DNA of 64,000 bases from Oceanobacillus zhaokaii (GCF_003352005.1 NZ_CP024848.1:1931001-1995000), one strand, 5' to 3'; positions 1 through 9,845 are shown, counted from the first letter of the stretch. Notes: generated by a model from the sequence alone, not told the origin. Translations and numbers: made by a program.

Positions 1-103
1 GATGAATAATCAAACTGATAAAAAATAGCTGATACATAAGAGTCTGAAGGGTATTGGTTATACAATATCACATAGTAAAGAACTCGTTTGGTTAATTTTT
101 TTT

Positions 104-151
104 AAAACCACTTTTTCTGTAGAAAAAATAGAGCAGAAGGAGTGGTTTTTT
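104..151 (+). terminator. Rho-independent terminator of an upstream gene outside the window
   Basis: The arms AAAACCACT (104-112) and AGTGGTTTT (141-149) flank a 28-base loop and are followed by a T run. No gene that it could serve lies in bases 1-103, so it probably closes a transcription unit that begins left of the window. The rest of bases 1-375 is AT-rich and shows no gene. Confidence 0.7.
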
Positions 152-375
152 CGTGTTTTTAGAAATATTTTGGTTAATTTTTTTAATAAATATCTTCAGT
201 TATATCCTCTTTCATTAAGTTCACCTTTTTCTTTTGATTTTATTATTCTTATAACAAATTGTAAGTCATTTAATAATCTTTAGCTATACCACCAAAAATT
301 AGTCTAGTTTGTGTATGGATGATAGAACGATACGAAGATTATGTGTCCATTTTCTACTATAGTAGGACTCAGTAA

Positions 376-410
376 TGAAAAAGCCTGTAGAGAAAAATTC
401 TCTACAAGCT
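376..410 (-). terminator. Terminator of the repeat-protein gene
   Basis: GTAGAGAA (387-394) pairs with TTCTCTAC (398-405). On the minus strand the hairpin is followed by a run of Ts. It lies just past the stop codon of the coat-like gene at 423. Confidence 0.75.
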
Positions 411-422
411 AATATAAAGGGC

Positions 423-782
423 TTACCAGTCGTCCCTGTGTCTACTGTTATGATCTCTAATAATAACTTCATCAGCGCAGATAAATACATCATCCACATC
501 AAAGAACCTTCTACGATCACGGTCACGATCACGGTCACGATCACGATCACGGTCACGATTACGATCATGATCATGATCACGTTTGTGGTCACGTTTATGA
601 TCGCGTTTGTGGTCACGTTTATGATCGCGTTTGTGGTCACGTTTATGATCGCGTTTGTGGTCACGTTTATGATCGCGTTTGTGGTCACGTTTATGATCAC
701 GTTTGTGGTCATGTTTATGATCACGGTCATGATCACAGTCATCATCACGACGTCGATCGTGTTTGCTTCTAAAAGTTGACAT
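423..782 (-). CDS. His/Asp/Lys/Arg-repeat protein, probable spore coat protein
   Basis: This 119-residue protein is almost entirely charged. It has a short N-terminus rich in Arg and Asp (1-20), about eleven tandem DHKR tetrapeptides (roughly 25-68), an alternating Asp-Arg tract (about 70-88), and a less repetitive tail with the hydrophobic stretch [16 protein letters not shown]. The start is supported by AAGGAGG about eight bases upstream and the gene ends at its own terminator. The opposite strand is also open, but only because the 24-base unit lacks stops, and it has no ribosome binding site. Repetitive basic/acidic His-rich proteins of this kind occur in the Bacillus spore coat (CotG-like). 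That assignment is by composition only; metal binding is another possibility. Confidence 0.6.
   Translation of the reverse strand: MSTFRSKHDRRRDDDCDHDRDHKHDHKRDHKRDHKRDHKRDHKRDHKRDHKRDHKRDHKRDHKRDHKRDHDHDRNRDRDRDRDRDRDRDRRRFFDVDDVFICADEVIIRDHNSRHRDDW
571..730. repeat. Tandem 24-base coding repeat
   Basis: A 24-base unit, written on the plus strand as a GTTTATGATCGC part followed by a GTTTGTGGTCAC part, recurs almost perfectly and encodes DHKRDHKR on the minus strand. It is preceded (plus strand 517-560) by a shorter CACGATCACGGT-type repeat encoding the Asp-Arg tract. Such arrays change length easily by slippage. Confidence 0.85.
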
Positions 783-938
783 CTAGCATCCTCCTTCGCT
801 CTTTTACTTACGTTAGTATAAATATGCTACTTTTTTAAACGTTGAATAGACTGCTGTATCTACTTTTAATAAATGTACTTATTCCCTAAATGTTTGTAAT
901 CACCCGAAGGATGAAGAGTATAAGAGAGATTATATATA

Positions 939-1215
939 GGGAAGAAGGATTTTTATATTCTCGAGATTAATAACGAACCATTAGATACGGACAAATTGAC
1001 TAAAAATAATAATGTTTGAATCCAAACAGGTGGGTACACACCAACTAATTTAAAAGTTGTTGCCGAATACCTGCATCAACAAAAATGGTATTGGACATCA
1101 TACACAAGGTGGTAAGAGTACCGTCATTACAACTGGGGGACTTAATGCTGCAAACCAAAAGAAATTTGAGACTTGGTTAAAATCTAAAGGCTGGTTTTAC
1201 AAAGTATTGAAATAG
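939..1215 (+). pseudogene. Degraded gene remnant with GGYTP and GGL motifs
   Basis: A reading frame beginning near 939 reads through an in-frame TGA at 1018-1020 into IQTGGYTPTNLKVV...WYWTSYT. After a frame change near 1115 it continues as GGKSTVITTGGLNAANQ...KGWFYKVLK and ends at a TAG at 1213-1215. The two halves read like one small globular domain with a repeated aromatic/GG pattern. That pattern resembles the C-terminal SPOR-like domains of cell-wall hydrolases or phage endolysins, but I cannot assign a family with confidence. One stop and one frameshift mean it is not expressed intact. From 1216 to 1555 I see no gene. Confidence 0.45.
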
Positions 1216-1364
1216 ATTAAATTACGTTAATAGGGTGCATATCATTTACTTGGTATACAGCTTTTTTTGCGATATATAAAAAAGAGGATCTAATAGTAAG
1301 GTGTTAGTTTGAATATCTTGCATTAGGATATCAACTTTTATTGAAAAGTAGTATTGTTCTTAAT

Positions 1365-1396
1365 AATGTACACTTGTAAACTTTATTGTGTACATT
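1365..1396. repeat. Nine-base inverted repeat upstream of ccdA
   Basis: AATGTACAC (1365-1373) and GTGTACATT (1388-1396) are perfectly inverted around a 14-base loop, about 160 bases before ccdA. There is no T tract, so an operator is more likely than a terminator. No regulator can be named. Confidence 0.4.
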
Positions 1397-1555
1397 ACTT
1401 TATAAAACTTTGGAATAATTATTATAGGAAGGTATCATAAATATTTAATTATGAAGCATTTTAATGAATTCAACCTTTTGTCGAATTTATTAGTAATAAA
1501 ATTGGTTACTTCTGTTAAAATAATGGAAGTGGGGTCACGATAAGGGGGAGTTTTT

Positions 1556-2260
1556 TTGTCTGAAATTAATGTATTTCTTGCGTTTGGAGCAGGATTTTTA
1601 TCATTTGTATCACCTTGTGTATTGCCGCTCTATCCAGTGTTCTTATCTTATATAACTGGAATGAGTGTAAGCGAAGTCAAAGAGGAAAATAAAAGATTAA
1701 ATAAAAAAGCATTATTACATACACTGTTTTTCTTACTTGGATTCTCGAGTATTTTTGTAATGATCGGCTTCACTACAACCTATATTTCTGAATTTTTATT
1801 AACCTATCAAGATGTTATTAGACAAATTGGGGCTATCTTAATTGTTTTCTTTGGACTTGTAGTTGTAGGAATCTTTAATTTTGAGTTTTTAATGAAAGAT
1901 AAGAAAATCCATTTTAAAAATCGTCCAGCTGGATTTATCGGTTCATTTATTATTGGGATGGCATTTTCATTGGGATGGACACCATGTACTGGTCCAATTC
2001 TCGCGATTGTACTATCGCTTGCTGCGACAGATCCTAGTGCGGGGATGGTCATGATGATTTCTTATGTTCTAGGGTTTTCAATTCCATTTCTTTTACTATC
2101 GTTTTTCATCGGGAAATTTACTTGGGTTAAAAAATATAGTACACGTATAGTAAAAATTGGTGGATATGTTATGATATTTATGGGTATTGCCCTCTTTTTT
2201 GACTGGATGACTAAATTAACTGCATTCTTAGCTGGGTGGTTTGGATTCTCGGGTTTTTAA
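1556..2260 (+). CDS. ccdA: Cytochrome c biogenesis protein CcdA
   Basis: CcdA is a membrane thiol-disulfide transporter that passes electrons from cytoplasmic thioredoxin to extracytoplasmic thioredoxin-like proteins, which keep apocytochrome c or spore proteins reduced. The 234-residue protein has about six hydrophobic segments and the two family cysteines, C21 in SPCVLP and C144 in GWTPCTGP. The TTG start follows AAGGGGGAG by the usual spacing. It leads a ccdA-yneI-ccdC cluster as in B. subtilis. A likely partner is the ResA/StoA-like protein at 8509-9102. Confidence 0.96.
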   Translation: MSEINVFLAFGAGFLSFVSPCVLPLYPVFLSYITGMSVSEVKEENKRLNKKALLHTLFFLLGFSSIFVMIGFTTTYISEFLLTYQDVIRQIGAILIVFFGLVVVGIFNFEFLMKDKKIHFKNRPAGFIGSFIIGMAFSLGWTPCTGPILAIVLSLAATDPSAGMVMMISYVLGFSIPFLLLSFFIGKFTWVKKYSTRIVKIGGYVMIFMGIALFFDWMTKLTAFLAGWFGFSGF

Positions 2261-2343
2261 TTATCGTTCAATCTCTTCCATTTTTTTCGAAAGAAGAATG
2301 TTAGAGTCGCTACATGAAGTGAACCAATTAGGAGGAAACTTTA

Positions 2344-2712
2344 ATGGCAAAAATACTAATAGCCGATGATGCTAAATTCATGAGACTTACACTTCAGGCG
2401 ATGCTAAGTAAAAATACACATGAAATCATAGGTGAAGCGGTAAATGGTGAAGAGGCTATTAAACTTTTTAAAGAATTACGTCCAGAATTAATAACGATGG
2501 ATATTACAATGCCTGTTGTAAATGGGATTGATGCAATCAAAGAAATAATGAGATTAGATCCAGATGCAAATATTATTGTCTGCTCAGCGATGGGGCAACA
2601 AAAGGTAGTCGTTGAGGCGATTGAGGCAGGTGCAAAGGATTTTATTGTGAAACCGTTTGATGAGCGTAATGTATTAGCTACAATAAGTCGTGTATTGAAC
2701 ACAATCGACTAG
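2344..2712 (+). CDS. yneI: CheY-like single-domain response regulator (YneI/CcdB)
   Basis: The 122-residue protein is a receiver domain with no output domain. It shows the acidic pair D8-D9, the phospho-acceptor D53 in ITMDITMP, a Ser in VCSAM and the conserved Lys in FIVKPF. It lies between ccdA and ccdC, as in B. subtilis, where the family role is unclear and the gene is not essential for cytochrome c synthesis. AGGAGG precedes the ATG. No cognate kinase is adjacent, although an orphan kinase is encoded at 4038. Confidence 0.93.
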   Translation: MAKILIADDAKFMRLTLQAMLSKNTHEIIGEAVNGEEAIKLFKELRPELITMDITMPVVNGIDAIKEIMRLDPDANIIVCSAMGQQKVVVEAIEAGAKDFIVKPFDERNVLATISRVLNTID

Positions 2713-2754
2713 TATTTTTCTATAGTTTTATTCTATTAAAAGGCATCAGAAAGA

Positions 2755-3246
2755 GTGATATCCATGTTCTGGGTAATTGCAAGTACAATGGTTGCAGCTA
2801 TGATGGCAACTCTCATGATATTTATTCGTTTACGAGCAGCAAAAAAGCCTGCATCTGTGAAGAAAATCATTCTTCCACCAATAATGATGAGTACTGGTGC
2901 GTTTATGTTTTTAATCCCTGTATTTCAAGTCGGTTGGATCCAGGTGCTTGAAGCACTAGGTGTCGGAATCATTTTTTCTATATTTTTAATTAAAACATCA
3001 AAGTTCGAAATGCGAGATGGAGAAATATACTTAGTTCCTTCGAGAGCATTCCCATTTATTCTATTCAGTCTACTAATCATACGAATTATTATTAAGTTAA
3101 TTATCGGAAGCTATATTTCATTAGGTGAAACAAGTGGCATGTTCTTCCTTTTAGCATTAGGAATGATAGTGACCTGGAGAATTGTCATGCTTTATCAATA
3201 CTCCCAGATAAAAAAGAAAAAGAGCAATGCGGGAGAGCCAGTTTAA
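2755..3246 (+). CDS. ccdC: CcdC family membrane protein
   Basis: This is a 163-residue integral membrane protein with about five hydrophobic segments and a basic C-terminus, in the position and with the length of B. subtilis CcdC (YneJ). Its precise biochemical function is unknown. The GTG at 2755 is taken as the start. An ATG three codons later (2764) is equally possible and would change only the first three residues. The gene ends at a strong bidirectional terminator. Confidence 0.9.
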   Translation: MISMFWVIASTMVAAMMATLMIFIRLRAAKKPASVKKIILPPIMMSTGAFMFLIPVFQVGWIQVLEALGVGIIFSIFLIKTSKFEMRDGEIYLVPSRAFPFILFSLLIIRIIIKLIIGSYISLGETSGMFFLLALGMIVTWRIVMLYQYSQIKKKKSNAGEPV

Positions 3247-3271
3247 TGTGCAGAAATGCGGGAAGTAATAA

Positions 3272-3321
3272 AAAAGAAAAGATATGCAGAGAATTCCACT
3301 GCATATCTTTTCTTTTTTATT
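3272..3321. terminator. Bidirectional terminator between ccdC and yneK
   Basis: An 18-base perfect stem (3272-3289 with 3299-3316) has an A run on one side and a T run on the other. It can therefore stop transcription of ccdC from the left and yneK from the right. Confidence 0.92.
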
Positions 3322-3342
3322 ATATGTAATTAGGTGAGTCAC

Positions 3343-3813
3343 TTAAGCCTTTGTTTTCCTATATTTTGATTGCCAATTGTCTCGATAGTTACTCTTTGAC
3401 AGAGTAAAGAGATGCTCATAAGGCGCAACGTCAATTTCTTTTTCTTTGAGTTTTTTTCTTAAGAATTTATGATCGCGTTTTGGTGTTGCGATAATATAAC
3501 CTTCTATAATCGATTCCTGTGTTATTCGATTTTGATTCTTTTCGAGCGCTACATGGCCGATTTTACTCGCAATTGTATGTTTAGCAACATCACGAAAAAG
3601 TTCTGGAACTGGTGCTACTAGTTCTTCAAGTAATGCCTTCTCCTTAACTTCCCACATATGCAACGTTTTTTTTATATAATATTCTTCCCAGTCCATTACG
3701 GACTTTCCATCATCTTTTGGTAATTTCTTAAGGAATTTACGAAACATGAAAAATCCACCAATCGCCATTAAGCTAATTAATAAAAATCCCCATAACACAA
3801 GTAAAGTTCCCAT
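3343..3813 (-). CDS. yneK: YneK-like membrane-anchored protein (DUF2621)
   Basis: The 156-residue protein has one N-terminal membrane segment (about 4-24) followed by a charged cytoplasmic part with the motif VMDWEEYYIKKTLHMWE. Length, topology and position after ccdC match YneK of B. subtilis. Its function is unknown. AGGTGA precedes the ATG on the minus strand. It is transcribed toward ccdC and shares the terminator between them. Confidence 0.88.
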   Translation of the reverse strand: MGTLLVLWGFLLISLMAIGGFFMFRKFLKKLPKDDGKSVMDWEEYYIKKTLHMWEVKEKALLEELVAPVPELFRDVAKHTIASKIGHVALEKNQNRITQESIIEGYIIATPKRDHKFLRKKLKEKEIDVAPYEHLFTLSKSNYRDNWQSKYRKTKA

Positions 3814-4037
3814 TATTTCACCTGTTTCTTTATTTTTTTAATAAATGTTGCTTTTTGGTAAATATTTAATTTATTTTTACAATCGTTTATAGTAATATAC
3901 ATGTAATCAGATAAATAAATAAATTTAATCAATACTAATTATAGTAGTCTTTTTAAAGACATACAAGTTTCATATTCTTATCGGATTCTTCATATACTTA
4001 ATTAGAGGTTGCTAAATGTAGAAAAAGGAGGAGTTTG

Positions 4038-5162
4038 ATGGATTCTGAAGGATTTAAGTCAAAGAATGTAGAACAGTGCATTGCGTCTCAACGTACCAAT
4101 ATTAACAAAGATAAGGAAGAGCCTGACTTAAAAAAATTCACACCAATGCCTGCTTTTATGTTCAACTGGATCGAAAGCAATCGAGATGAAATTATTACGA
4201 TATGGAATCTTGAGGGTAAAATGCTGTTTATCTCTGATGCGATTGAACGATTAATAGGAATTAGTAAGTCTGAACTTATTGGTTCTTCTTGGTATGATCG
4301 AATGTATCCAGAAGATGCAGATTATCTTTCACATCATTTAAAGCGAAATATTAACCAGATACAGAAATTTATTATTAACTTGCTCCATAAAAATGGAGGA
4401 TATATAACGACAGAGTGCACTATCCAGAAATTAACAGATAATACTAGTGGTATTTCTTATTATATCGGATTATTAAAGGATGTTTCGGCACAACGACAGG
4501 TAGAAGAGTTAATGATTCGCTCGGAAAAAATGTCTGTTGCAGGTCAGCTAGCTGCCGGAATCGCACATGAAATAAGAAACCCGCTAACTTCAATTAAGGG
4601 TTTTTTACAGCTGTTGCAGGCTGGCGTTCATAAGGATGAGTACTACAGTATTATGCTCGATGAAATCGAAAAAATGGAGAAGATTACATCTGAGTTATTA
4701 TTTCTATCCAAACCAGTTACAAACGATAGAAATATAGAATCTGTAAATAGTATGATTGAAGATATAGTAAGTTTACTTCAGCCGCACGCGAGGATGAAAA
4801 ATATCGAAATTGGTATAGAAGGTAAAATTTCAGATTATATCTTATGTGATCGAACCCAAGTTAAACAGGTTTTGATAAATATCGTCAAAAACGCGGTCGA
4901 GGCAATGGATGGGCCAGGGGAAATTACAATAAGTGCTGAGTCTAAAGATACAAATGTAGTTATCCTTATAAAGGATGAAGGTCCAGGGATTCCGGATGAT
5001 ATATTAGAGAAATTAGGAGAACCATTTTTTACGACGAAAAAAAATGGTACTGGTTTAGGTTTGTTGATTACAAAACAGATATTAGAAAGGCATAATGCAA
5101 GTTTGACTATTTTAAAAAATAACGACAGGGGAAGCACCTTTAAATTGTCATTTCCAAAATAA
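4038..5162 (+). CDS. Sporulation-type PAS sensor histidine kinase
   Basis: This 374-residue soluble kinase has a variable N-terminus, a PAS domain (about 45-155, with LEGKMLFISDAIERLIG), a HisKA domain with the phospho-acceptor motif AHEIRNPLTSIKGFLQLL, and an HATPase domain with N-box NIVKNAVEAM, G1 box DEGPGIPDDI, F box FFTTKK and G2 box GTGLGL. The H-box region resembles the phosphorelay kinases KinA/KinE that feed Spo0F. No response regulator is adjacent, which fits an orphan sporulation kinase. A TTG lies one codon upstream, but AAAGGAGGAG at 4024-4033 suits the ATG at 4038 better. Confidence 0.9.
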   Translation: MDSEGFKSKNVEQCIASQRTNINKDKEEPDLKKFTPMPAFMFNWIESNRDEIITIWNLEGKMLFISDAIERLIGISKSELIGSSWYDRMYPEDADYLSHHLKRNINQIQKFIINLLHKNGGYITTECTIQKLTDNTSGISYYIGLLKDVSAQRQVEELMIRSEKMSVAGQLAAGIAHEIRNPLTSIKGFLQLLQAGVHKDEYYSIMLDEIEKMEKITSELLFLSKPVTNDRNIESVNSMIEDIVSLLQPHARMKNIEIGIEGKISDYILCDRTQVKQVLINIVKNAVEAMDGPGEITISAESKDTNVVILIKDEGPGIPDDILEKLGEPFFTTKKNGTGLGLLITKQILERHNASLTILKNNDRGSTFKLSFPK

Positions 5163-5576
5163 AAAATAGATGTTTGGTTCATAACGGCATAAGGATATTT
5201 AACTGCACCGAATTCGCGAGCATACCTCTTGTTCCCCATATGATAAAACAAACATAGAAATCATTAACTAAATTCCTAGATATTCTCTTGTCAATAACAG
5301 CTAGGTACTAATTCTGTCTTTATATTTATTTTACTTATTATAACAAAGATGAACGATATTTATGCTTTTGTATAAGAAATACTTATCATGATACATAAAT
5401 TTTTAATATATACCGAAATGCTAGAATTAATTGTTTTATGTAAACGAATACGATAAGATGTATAGTGAAGGGGCTTTCTGAGTTTCTTAGATTAATAGAT
5501 AGTTTGATTTTAGGTAATTTTAACTAATTTTATTGAAGAGATGAAAAAGTGAAAAAGTTCGGAAGGGGTAGCTTAC
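5163..5576 (+). promoter_or_regulatory. Leader region of acnA
   Basis: This 414-base stretch carries no gene. It is AT-rich and ends in the ribosome binding site GGAAGGGGTAG before acnA. In B. subtilis the equivalent region holds CcpC and CodY sites. I see short ATAA/TTAT-like pairs around 5330-5400 but none convincing enough to call an operator. Confidence 0.35.
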
Positions 5577-8288
5577 ATGAGTAATCAAAATGCATTTCAA
5601 GCAAAGAAACAATTCGAGTTACATGGGAAAAAGTATAATTATTTCCAACTAAAAGCATTAGAGGATGCAGGAATAGGCAATATTGACCGTTTGCCATTTT
5701 CGATTCGAGTGCTCTTAGAATCAGTAATCCGTCAACACGACGGACGTCAGATTACAGATGAACATGTTAGAGCATTAGCAAAGTGGGGGAATAAAGAAGT
5801 TAAGGATGTTGATGTACCATTTAAACCATCACGTGTAATCCTTCAAGATTTTACTGGAGTACCTGCAGTTGTTGACCTTGCATCATTACGGAAAGCAATG
5901 GTTGACCTAGGTGGAGACCCGAATAAAATAAACCCTGAGGTTCCCGTCGATCTTGTTATTGACCACTCAGTGCAAGTCGATCAATATGGTACAGCAAATG
6001 CGCTGCAAGCGAATATGGATTTGGAATTCAAACGAAATGCTGAACGCTATGAATTCTTAAATTGGGCACAAAAAGCATTTGATAACTATCGAGCAGTACC
6101 TCCAGCAACTGGAATTGTTCACCAAGTCAATCTTGAGTATTTAGCGAATGTTGTCCATGGTATTGAACAGGAAAATGGTGAATATGATGCATATCCAGAT
6201 ACATTAGTTGGAACGGATTCACATACGACAATGATCAATGGTTTAGGTGTGTTAGGTTGGGGTGTTGGTGGTATTGAAGCTGAAGCAGGAATGCTTGGAC
6301 AGCCTTCATATTTCCCGCAGCCAGAAGTAATCGGTGTTAAATTTACAGGAAGTTTCCCAGATGCAACAACAGCGACTGATTTAGCTTTAAAAGTTACGCA
6401 AGTATTACGTGCGGAAAATGTTGTTGGCAAATTTGTTGAATACTTTGGACCTGGTTTAAAGGATATGCCACTAGCAGACCGGGCAACCATTTCAAACATG
6501 GCTCCTGAATATGGTGCAACTTGTGGTTTCTTCCCAGTAGATGAAGAATCATTAAATTATTTACGTTTAACTGGCCGAAGTGAAGAACAAATTGATTTAG
6601 TTGAAACATATTGTAAAGAAAATGGACTTTGGTATTCTTCAGAACAAGCAGACCCAGAATATACAGAAGTAATCGAGATTAATCTTTCTGAACTTGAACC
6701 AAACCTTTCAGGACCGAAACGTCCGCAAGATTTGATTACATTATCAAATATGCAAAAAGAGTTTAATAAAGCAATCACTGCAAAAGAAGGAAACCAAGGC
6801 TATGGCTTGGATAAATCAGAATTTGATAAAAAAGTAACAATTGTACATCCAAGTGGCAATACATCTGTCATGGAGACTGGTTCACTTGCTATCGCTGCGA
6901 TTACATCTTGTACAAATACTTCAAATCCATATGTAATGCTTGGTGCTGGATTAGTAGCGAAAAAAGCCGTTGAAAAAGGTCTAAAAGTGCCTGAATATGT
7001 AAAAACATCATTAGCGCCAGGTTCTAAAGTAGTTACACGCTACCTGGAGGATGCTGGATTGCAAACTTATTTAGATCAATTAGGATTTAACTTAGTAGGA
7101 TATGGATGTACAACTTGCATCGGAAACTCCGGTCCTTTACGCGAGGAGATTGAAAAGGCAATAATGGAAAGCGATTTAATTGCTTCTTCTGTGTTATCTG
7201 GTAACCGTAACTTTGAAGGACGGATCCATCCATTAGTAAAAGCGAATTATCTAGCATCTCCACCGCTTGTTGTTGCATATGCACTCGCAGGTACAGTTAA
7301 TATCGATTTAACGAAGGATGCAATCGGTACGGATAAGGACGGTAATCCTGTTTATATTCGTGATATTTGGCCATCAATGCAAGAAATTAAGGATGAAGTT
7401 AATAGAGTAGTAACACCTGAAATTTTCCGTAAAGAATATGAAAATGTGTTCAATTCTAATGAACAATGGAATAAAATTGATACAACTGATGAAGCGTTAT
7501 TTGAATGGGATGACGAGTCGACCTACATTCAAAACCCACCTTTCTTTGAAGGATTAGCGAAGAATGCTGGCACAGTTGAAGCATTGAACAATTTACGTGC
7601 AATCGGCCTGTTTGGCGACTCTGTAACTACTGACCATATTTCACCTGCTGGAGCAATAGCAAAAGATATGCCTGCAGGAAAGTATTTACAAGCGAAGGAT
7701 GTATCACCAAGGAACTTTAACTCTTATGGTTCACGCCGAGGTAATCATGAAATTATGATGCGTGGTACGTTTGCTAATATCCGTATTCGTAATAAACTAG
7801 CACCCAATACAGAAGGTGGCTATACAACTTACTGGCCAACAGGAGAAGTAATGCCAATCTATGATGCAGCGATGAAGTATCAAGCATCAGGTACTGGATT
7901 AGTAGTATTCGGTGGAAAAGATTATGGCATGGGTTCTTCACGCGACTGGGCAGCGAAAGGTACGAATTTATTAGGTATAAAAACTGTTATAGCAGAGAGC
8001 TTTGAGCGTATTCACCGTTCAAACCTAGTAATGATGGGGGTATTACCACTACAATTCCAAAAAGGGCAAAATCTAGAGAAGCTTGGATTAACAGGTCAAG
8101 AAAGCTTTAATGTGGAAATTGATGAAAGTGTTAAACCACGTGATTTACTAAAAGTTACTGCAACAGATGAAACAGGTAAGACGACAGAATTTGAAGTTAT
8201 CGCACGTTTCGATAGTGAGGTTGAAATTGATTACTACCGTCACGGTGGGATCCTGCAAATGGTTTTACGTGAAAGAATTGGAGCATAG
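5577..8288 (+). CDS. acnA: Aconitate hydratase
   Basis: Aconitase interconverts citrate and isocitrate in the TCA cycle through a [4Fe-4S] cluster. In Bacillus the apo-form also binds iron-response-like RNA elements. The 903-residue length is that of the AcnA/IRP1 type. The cluster cysteines are visible in [11 protein letters not shown] and in [12 protein letters not shown]. The swivel domain signature [15 protein letters not shown] is present near the C-terminus. The ATG follows GGAAGGGG. The gene is a single unit closed by a strong terminator. The position between yneK and a yneN-like gene is conserved with B. subtilis citB. Confidence 0.98.
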   Translation: MSNQNAFQAKKQFELHGKKYNYFQLKALEDAGIGNIDRLPFSIRVLLESVIRQHDGRQITDEHVRALAKWGNKEVKDVDVPFKPSRVILQDFTGVPAVVDLASLRKAMVDLGGDPNKINPEVPVDLVIDHSVQVDQYGTANALQANMDLEFKRNAERYEFLNWAQKAFDNYRAVPPATGIVHQVNLEYLANVVHGIEQENGEYDAYPDTLVGTDSHTTMINGLGVLGWGVGGIEAEAGMLGQPSYFPQPEVIGVKFTGSFPDATTATDLALKVTQVLRAENVVGKFVEYFGPGLKDMPLADRATISNMAPEYGATCGFFPVDEESLNYLRLTGRSEEQIDLVETYCKENGLWYSSEQADPEYTEVIEINLSELEPNLSGPKRPQDLITLSNMQKEFNKAITAKEGNQGYGLDKSEFDKKVTIVHPSGNTSVMETGSLAIAAITSCTNTSNPYVMLGAGLVAKKAVEKGLKVPEYVKTSLAPGSKVVTRYLEDAGLQTYLDQLGFNLVGYGCTTCIGNSGPLREEIEKAIMESDLIASSVLSGNRNFEGRIHPLVKANYLASPPLVVAYALAGTVNIDLTKDAIGTDKDGNPVYIRDIWPSMQEIKDEVNRVVTPEIFRKEYENVFNSNEQWNKIDTTDEALFEWDDESTYIQNPPFFEGLAKNAGTVEALNNLRAIGLFGDSVTTDHISPAGAIAKDMPAGKYLQAKDVSPRNFNSYGSRRGNHEIMMRGTFANIRIRNKLAPNTEGGYTTYWPTGEVMPIYDAAMKYQASGTGLVVFGGKDYGMGSSRDWAAKGTNLLGIKTVIAESFERIHRSNLVMMGVLPLQFQKGQNLEKLGLTGQESFNVEIDESVKPRDLLKVTATDETGKTTEFEVIARFDSEVEIDYYRHGGILQMVLRERIGA

Positions 8289-8296
8289 CTAATAAG

Positions 8297-8332
8297 AAAA
8301 AGCGTTCTACATTATAAGTAGGACGCTTTTTT
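8297..8332 (+). terminator. acnA terminator
   Basis: GCGTTCTAC pairs with GTAGGACGC over a seven-base loop, with A-run and T-run extensions. It begins nine bases after the acnA stop. Confidence 0.92.
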
Positions 8333-8508
8333 CGGTAATAATAATTGACATTAGAGCGAAAGGTATAAGATATATTCTATCAACAATTATCATTTGCGAA
8401 TAATTTAAGAACAATCAGATGAATCCCTTTACAAAAGCGATGAATATACATACCATTTAGTTATAATGTTATATTTATTCATCAATGGATGAATTATAGG
8501 GGTGTCAA

Positions 8509-9102
8509 ATGATGTATAAAAGAATGGCAGGATTAATGATTCTATTAGTATTGGCAGGTATATTAACAGCAAATATTATTGATCAAAACAAAAATAACAG
8601 TGCAGCATCAAATAGCAATGAGTATGATGTTAGTGGGGATACAAGCGTCCGTGGCGGGACAATTGCTCCAGTAGAAAGTGTTGGTATTAAACCAGGTGAA
8701 TTAGCACCTGAGATTGAACTGGAAACAGCTGACGGCTCGAAGTTCAAATTATCGGATCTTCGCGGGAAGAAAGTTTTATTAAATTTCTGGGCGACATGGT
8801 GCCCGCCATGTAAAGAAGAAATGCCAGCAATGCAAGCGTTTTATGATACCTACCAAGATGAAATAGAGGTAATTGCTATTAATTTTGAAGAAAAAGACCA
8901 AAAGGTACGAGATTTTATCAATAACTCTGACTACACCTATATGGTTCCAATGGATGAAGATGGAGCTGTTGGGAAGGAATATGGAGTCTATACAATTCCT
9001 ACAACGTATTTTATCGGTACTGATGGTATCGTTCAGCAGCCTAGAAGGGTCGGACCAATGACATATGAATTTATGGAAGAAATGCTCCATGCCTTAAATT
9101 AA
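8509..9102 (+). CDS. ResA/TlpA-like thiol-disulfide oxidoreductase
   Basis: This 197-residue protein has an N-terminal membrane anchor (about 7-24) with no lipobox. A low-complexity linker follows, then a thioredoxin fold with LLNFWATWCPPCKEEMP, the redox pair being C98 and C101, and the cis-Pro loop IPTTYFI. It acts outside the membrane, reducing disulfides in apocytochrome c (ResA) or spore cortex proteins (StoA), with electrons from CcdA. It occupies the position of B. subtilis yneN. The start could be either of two adjacent ATGs (8509, 8512). Confidence 0.92.
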   Translation: MMYKRMAGLMILLVLAGILTANIIDQNKNNSAASNSNEYDVSGDTSVRGGTIAPVESVGIKPGELAPEIELETADGSKFKLSDLRGKKVLLNFWATWCPPCKEEMPAMQAFYDTYQDEIEVIAINFEEKDQKVRDFINNSDYTYMVPMDEDGAVGKEYGVYTIPTTYFIGTDGIVQQPRRVGPMTYEFMEEMLHALN

Positions 9103-9302
9103 TGAAAAATTTTAATTACTTTTTAATTCATTATTATAAAATTTGATAAAAATGGTGATACTTCTAAATAATGTGAAGCATGCACTTACATCTTATTTAC
9201 AGATGATATGTGGAACAAAATAGAGCATTTACTATAAGAATCGATTTCTATATCGTGACAACTATGATTATGCTCTTAAATAAGGAGTGAATCGCCATTT
9301 CA

Positions 9303-9440
9303 TTGAAAAAGAAAGTTACATTCGAAGAGCTTGTTCAAGAAAATCGAAGACAAATCTTAGAAGATCGTCGATTATTAGACAAAATTGAACAAGAGTTAGA
9401 AATGAGAATGCATCAATCATTAAAAGTGAATGAAAACTAA
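9303..9440 (+). CDS. FbpA-like mini-protein (Fur-regulated basic protein family)
   Basis: This 45-residue ORF encodes KKKVTFEELVQENRRQIL followed by a charged helix ending in VNEN. The pattern ENRRQIL-D-LLDKIEQELE matches the FbpA/FbpB family of small basic proteins, which assist the Fur-regulated small RNA FsrA in iron sparing in B. subtilis. I see no clear Fur box upstream. The start is uncertain: AAGGAG (9282-9287) lies 15 bases before the TTG at 9303 but nine before an in-frame ATT at 9297. The gene sits where B. subtilis has sspN and is closed by its own terminator. Confidence 0.72.
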   Translation: MKKKVTFEELVQENRRQILEDRRLLDKIEQELEMRMHQSLKVNEN

Positions 9441-9444
9441 TATT

Positions 9445-9477
9445 AATGTCCCTCTCTGGCAGAAAGGGACATTTTTT
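9445..9477 (+). terminator. Terminator after the FbpA-like gene
   Basis: AATGTCCC (9445-9452) pairs with GGGACATT (9466-9473) and is followed by Ts. Confidence 0.88.
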
Positions 9478-9533
9478 CTCGTATAATTTTAATTTCTCTT
9501 GGTAAGATAATACCATTAGAAAGGAGAATGAAA

Positions 9534-9749
9534 ATGACTGATAACTATAATAAACCAAACCCGGATGATCGTACTGACAATGTCGGTAAATTACAAAGTA
9601 TGATACAAAATACGATTGAAAATATCGAAGAAGCAAATGAAACGATGCAATATTCAGATGGTGTAGAAAACGAACGAATAAAAGCCAAAAATAAACGCCG
9701 AGAAGAAGCTATCGAGGGAATGCGAGAAGAAATAAAAGATGAATCTTAA
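9534..9749 (+). CDS. tlp: Small acid-soluble spore protein Tlp
   Basis: Tlp is a minor spore-core protein made in the forespore. The 71-residue product begins MTDNYNKPNPDDRTDNVGKL and has the family's charged helical body with KNKRREEA. An ATG two codons upstream lies directly against the Shine-Dalgarno AAGGAG (9521-9526), so the ATG at 9534, seven bases downstream, is chosen. Neighbours match the B. subtilis tlp-yneP order. Confidence 0.93.
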   Translation: MTDNYNKPNPDDRTDNVGKLQSMIQNTIENIEEANETMQYSDGVENERIKAKNKRREEAIEGMREEIKDES

Positions 9750-9765
9750 TAAAACATCATTTTGA

Positions 9766-9809
9766 AATATGGCTGTTCCAAGCTTTTAAGTGAGTAACAG
9801 CCATATTTT
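9766..9809 (+). terminator. tlp terminator
   Basis: AATATGGCTGTT (766-777 within this kilobase) pairs with AACAGCCATATT (796-807) and is followed by a short T run. Confidence 0.85.
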
Positions 9810-9845
9810 GCGCTTAAGAGCTGAGAAAGTTTTCTTGCTTAAATG

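Noticed and set aside
571..730. Regular 24-base repeats that could suggest a CRISPR array
   Set aside because: The units are contiguous without spacers and encode a DHKR repeat in a gene with its own ribosome site and terminator.
375..779. Plus-strand reading frame of 134 codons (ITVTIMI/TFVV repeats)
   Set aside because: It is the mirror of the minus-strand repeat gene. It lacks a ribosome site, and its start lies in the terminator hairpin.
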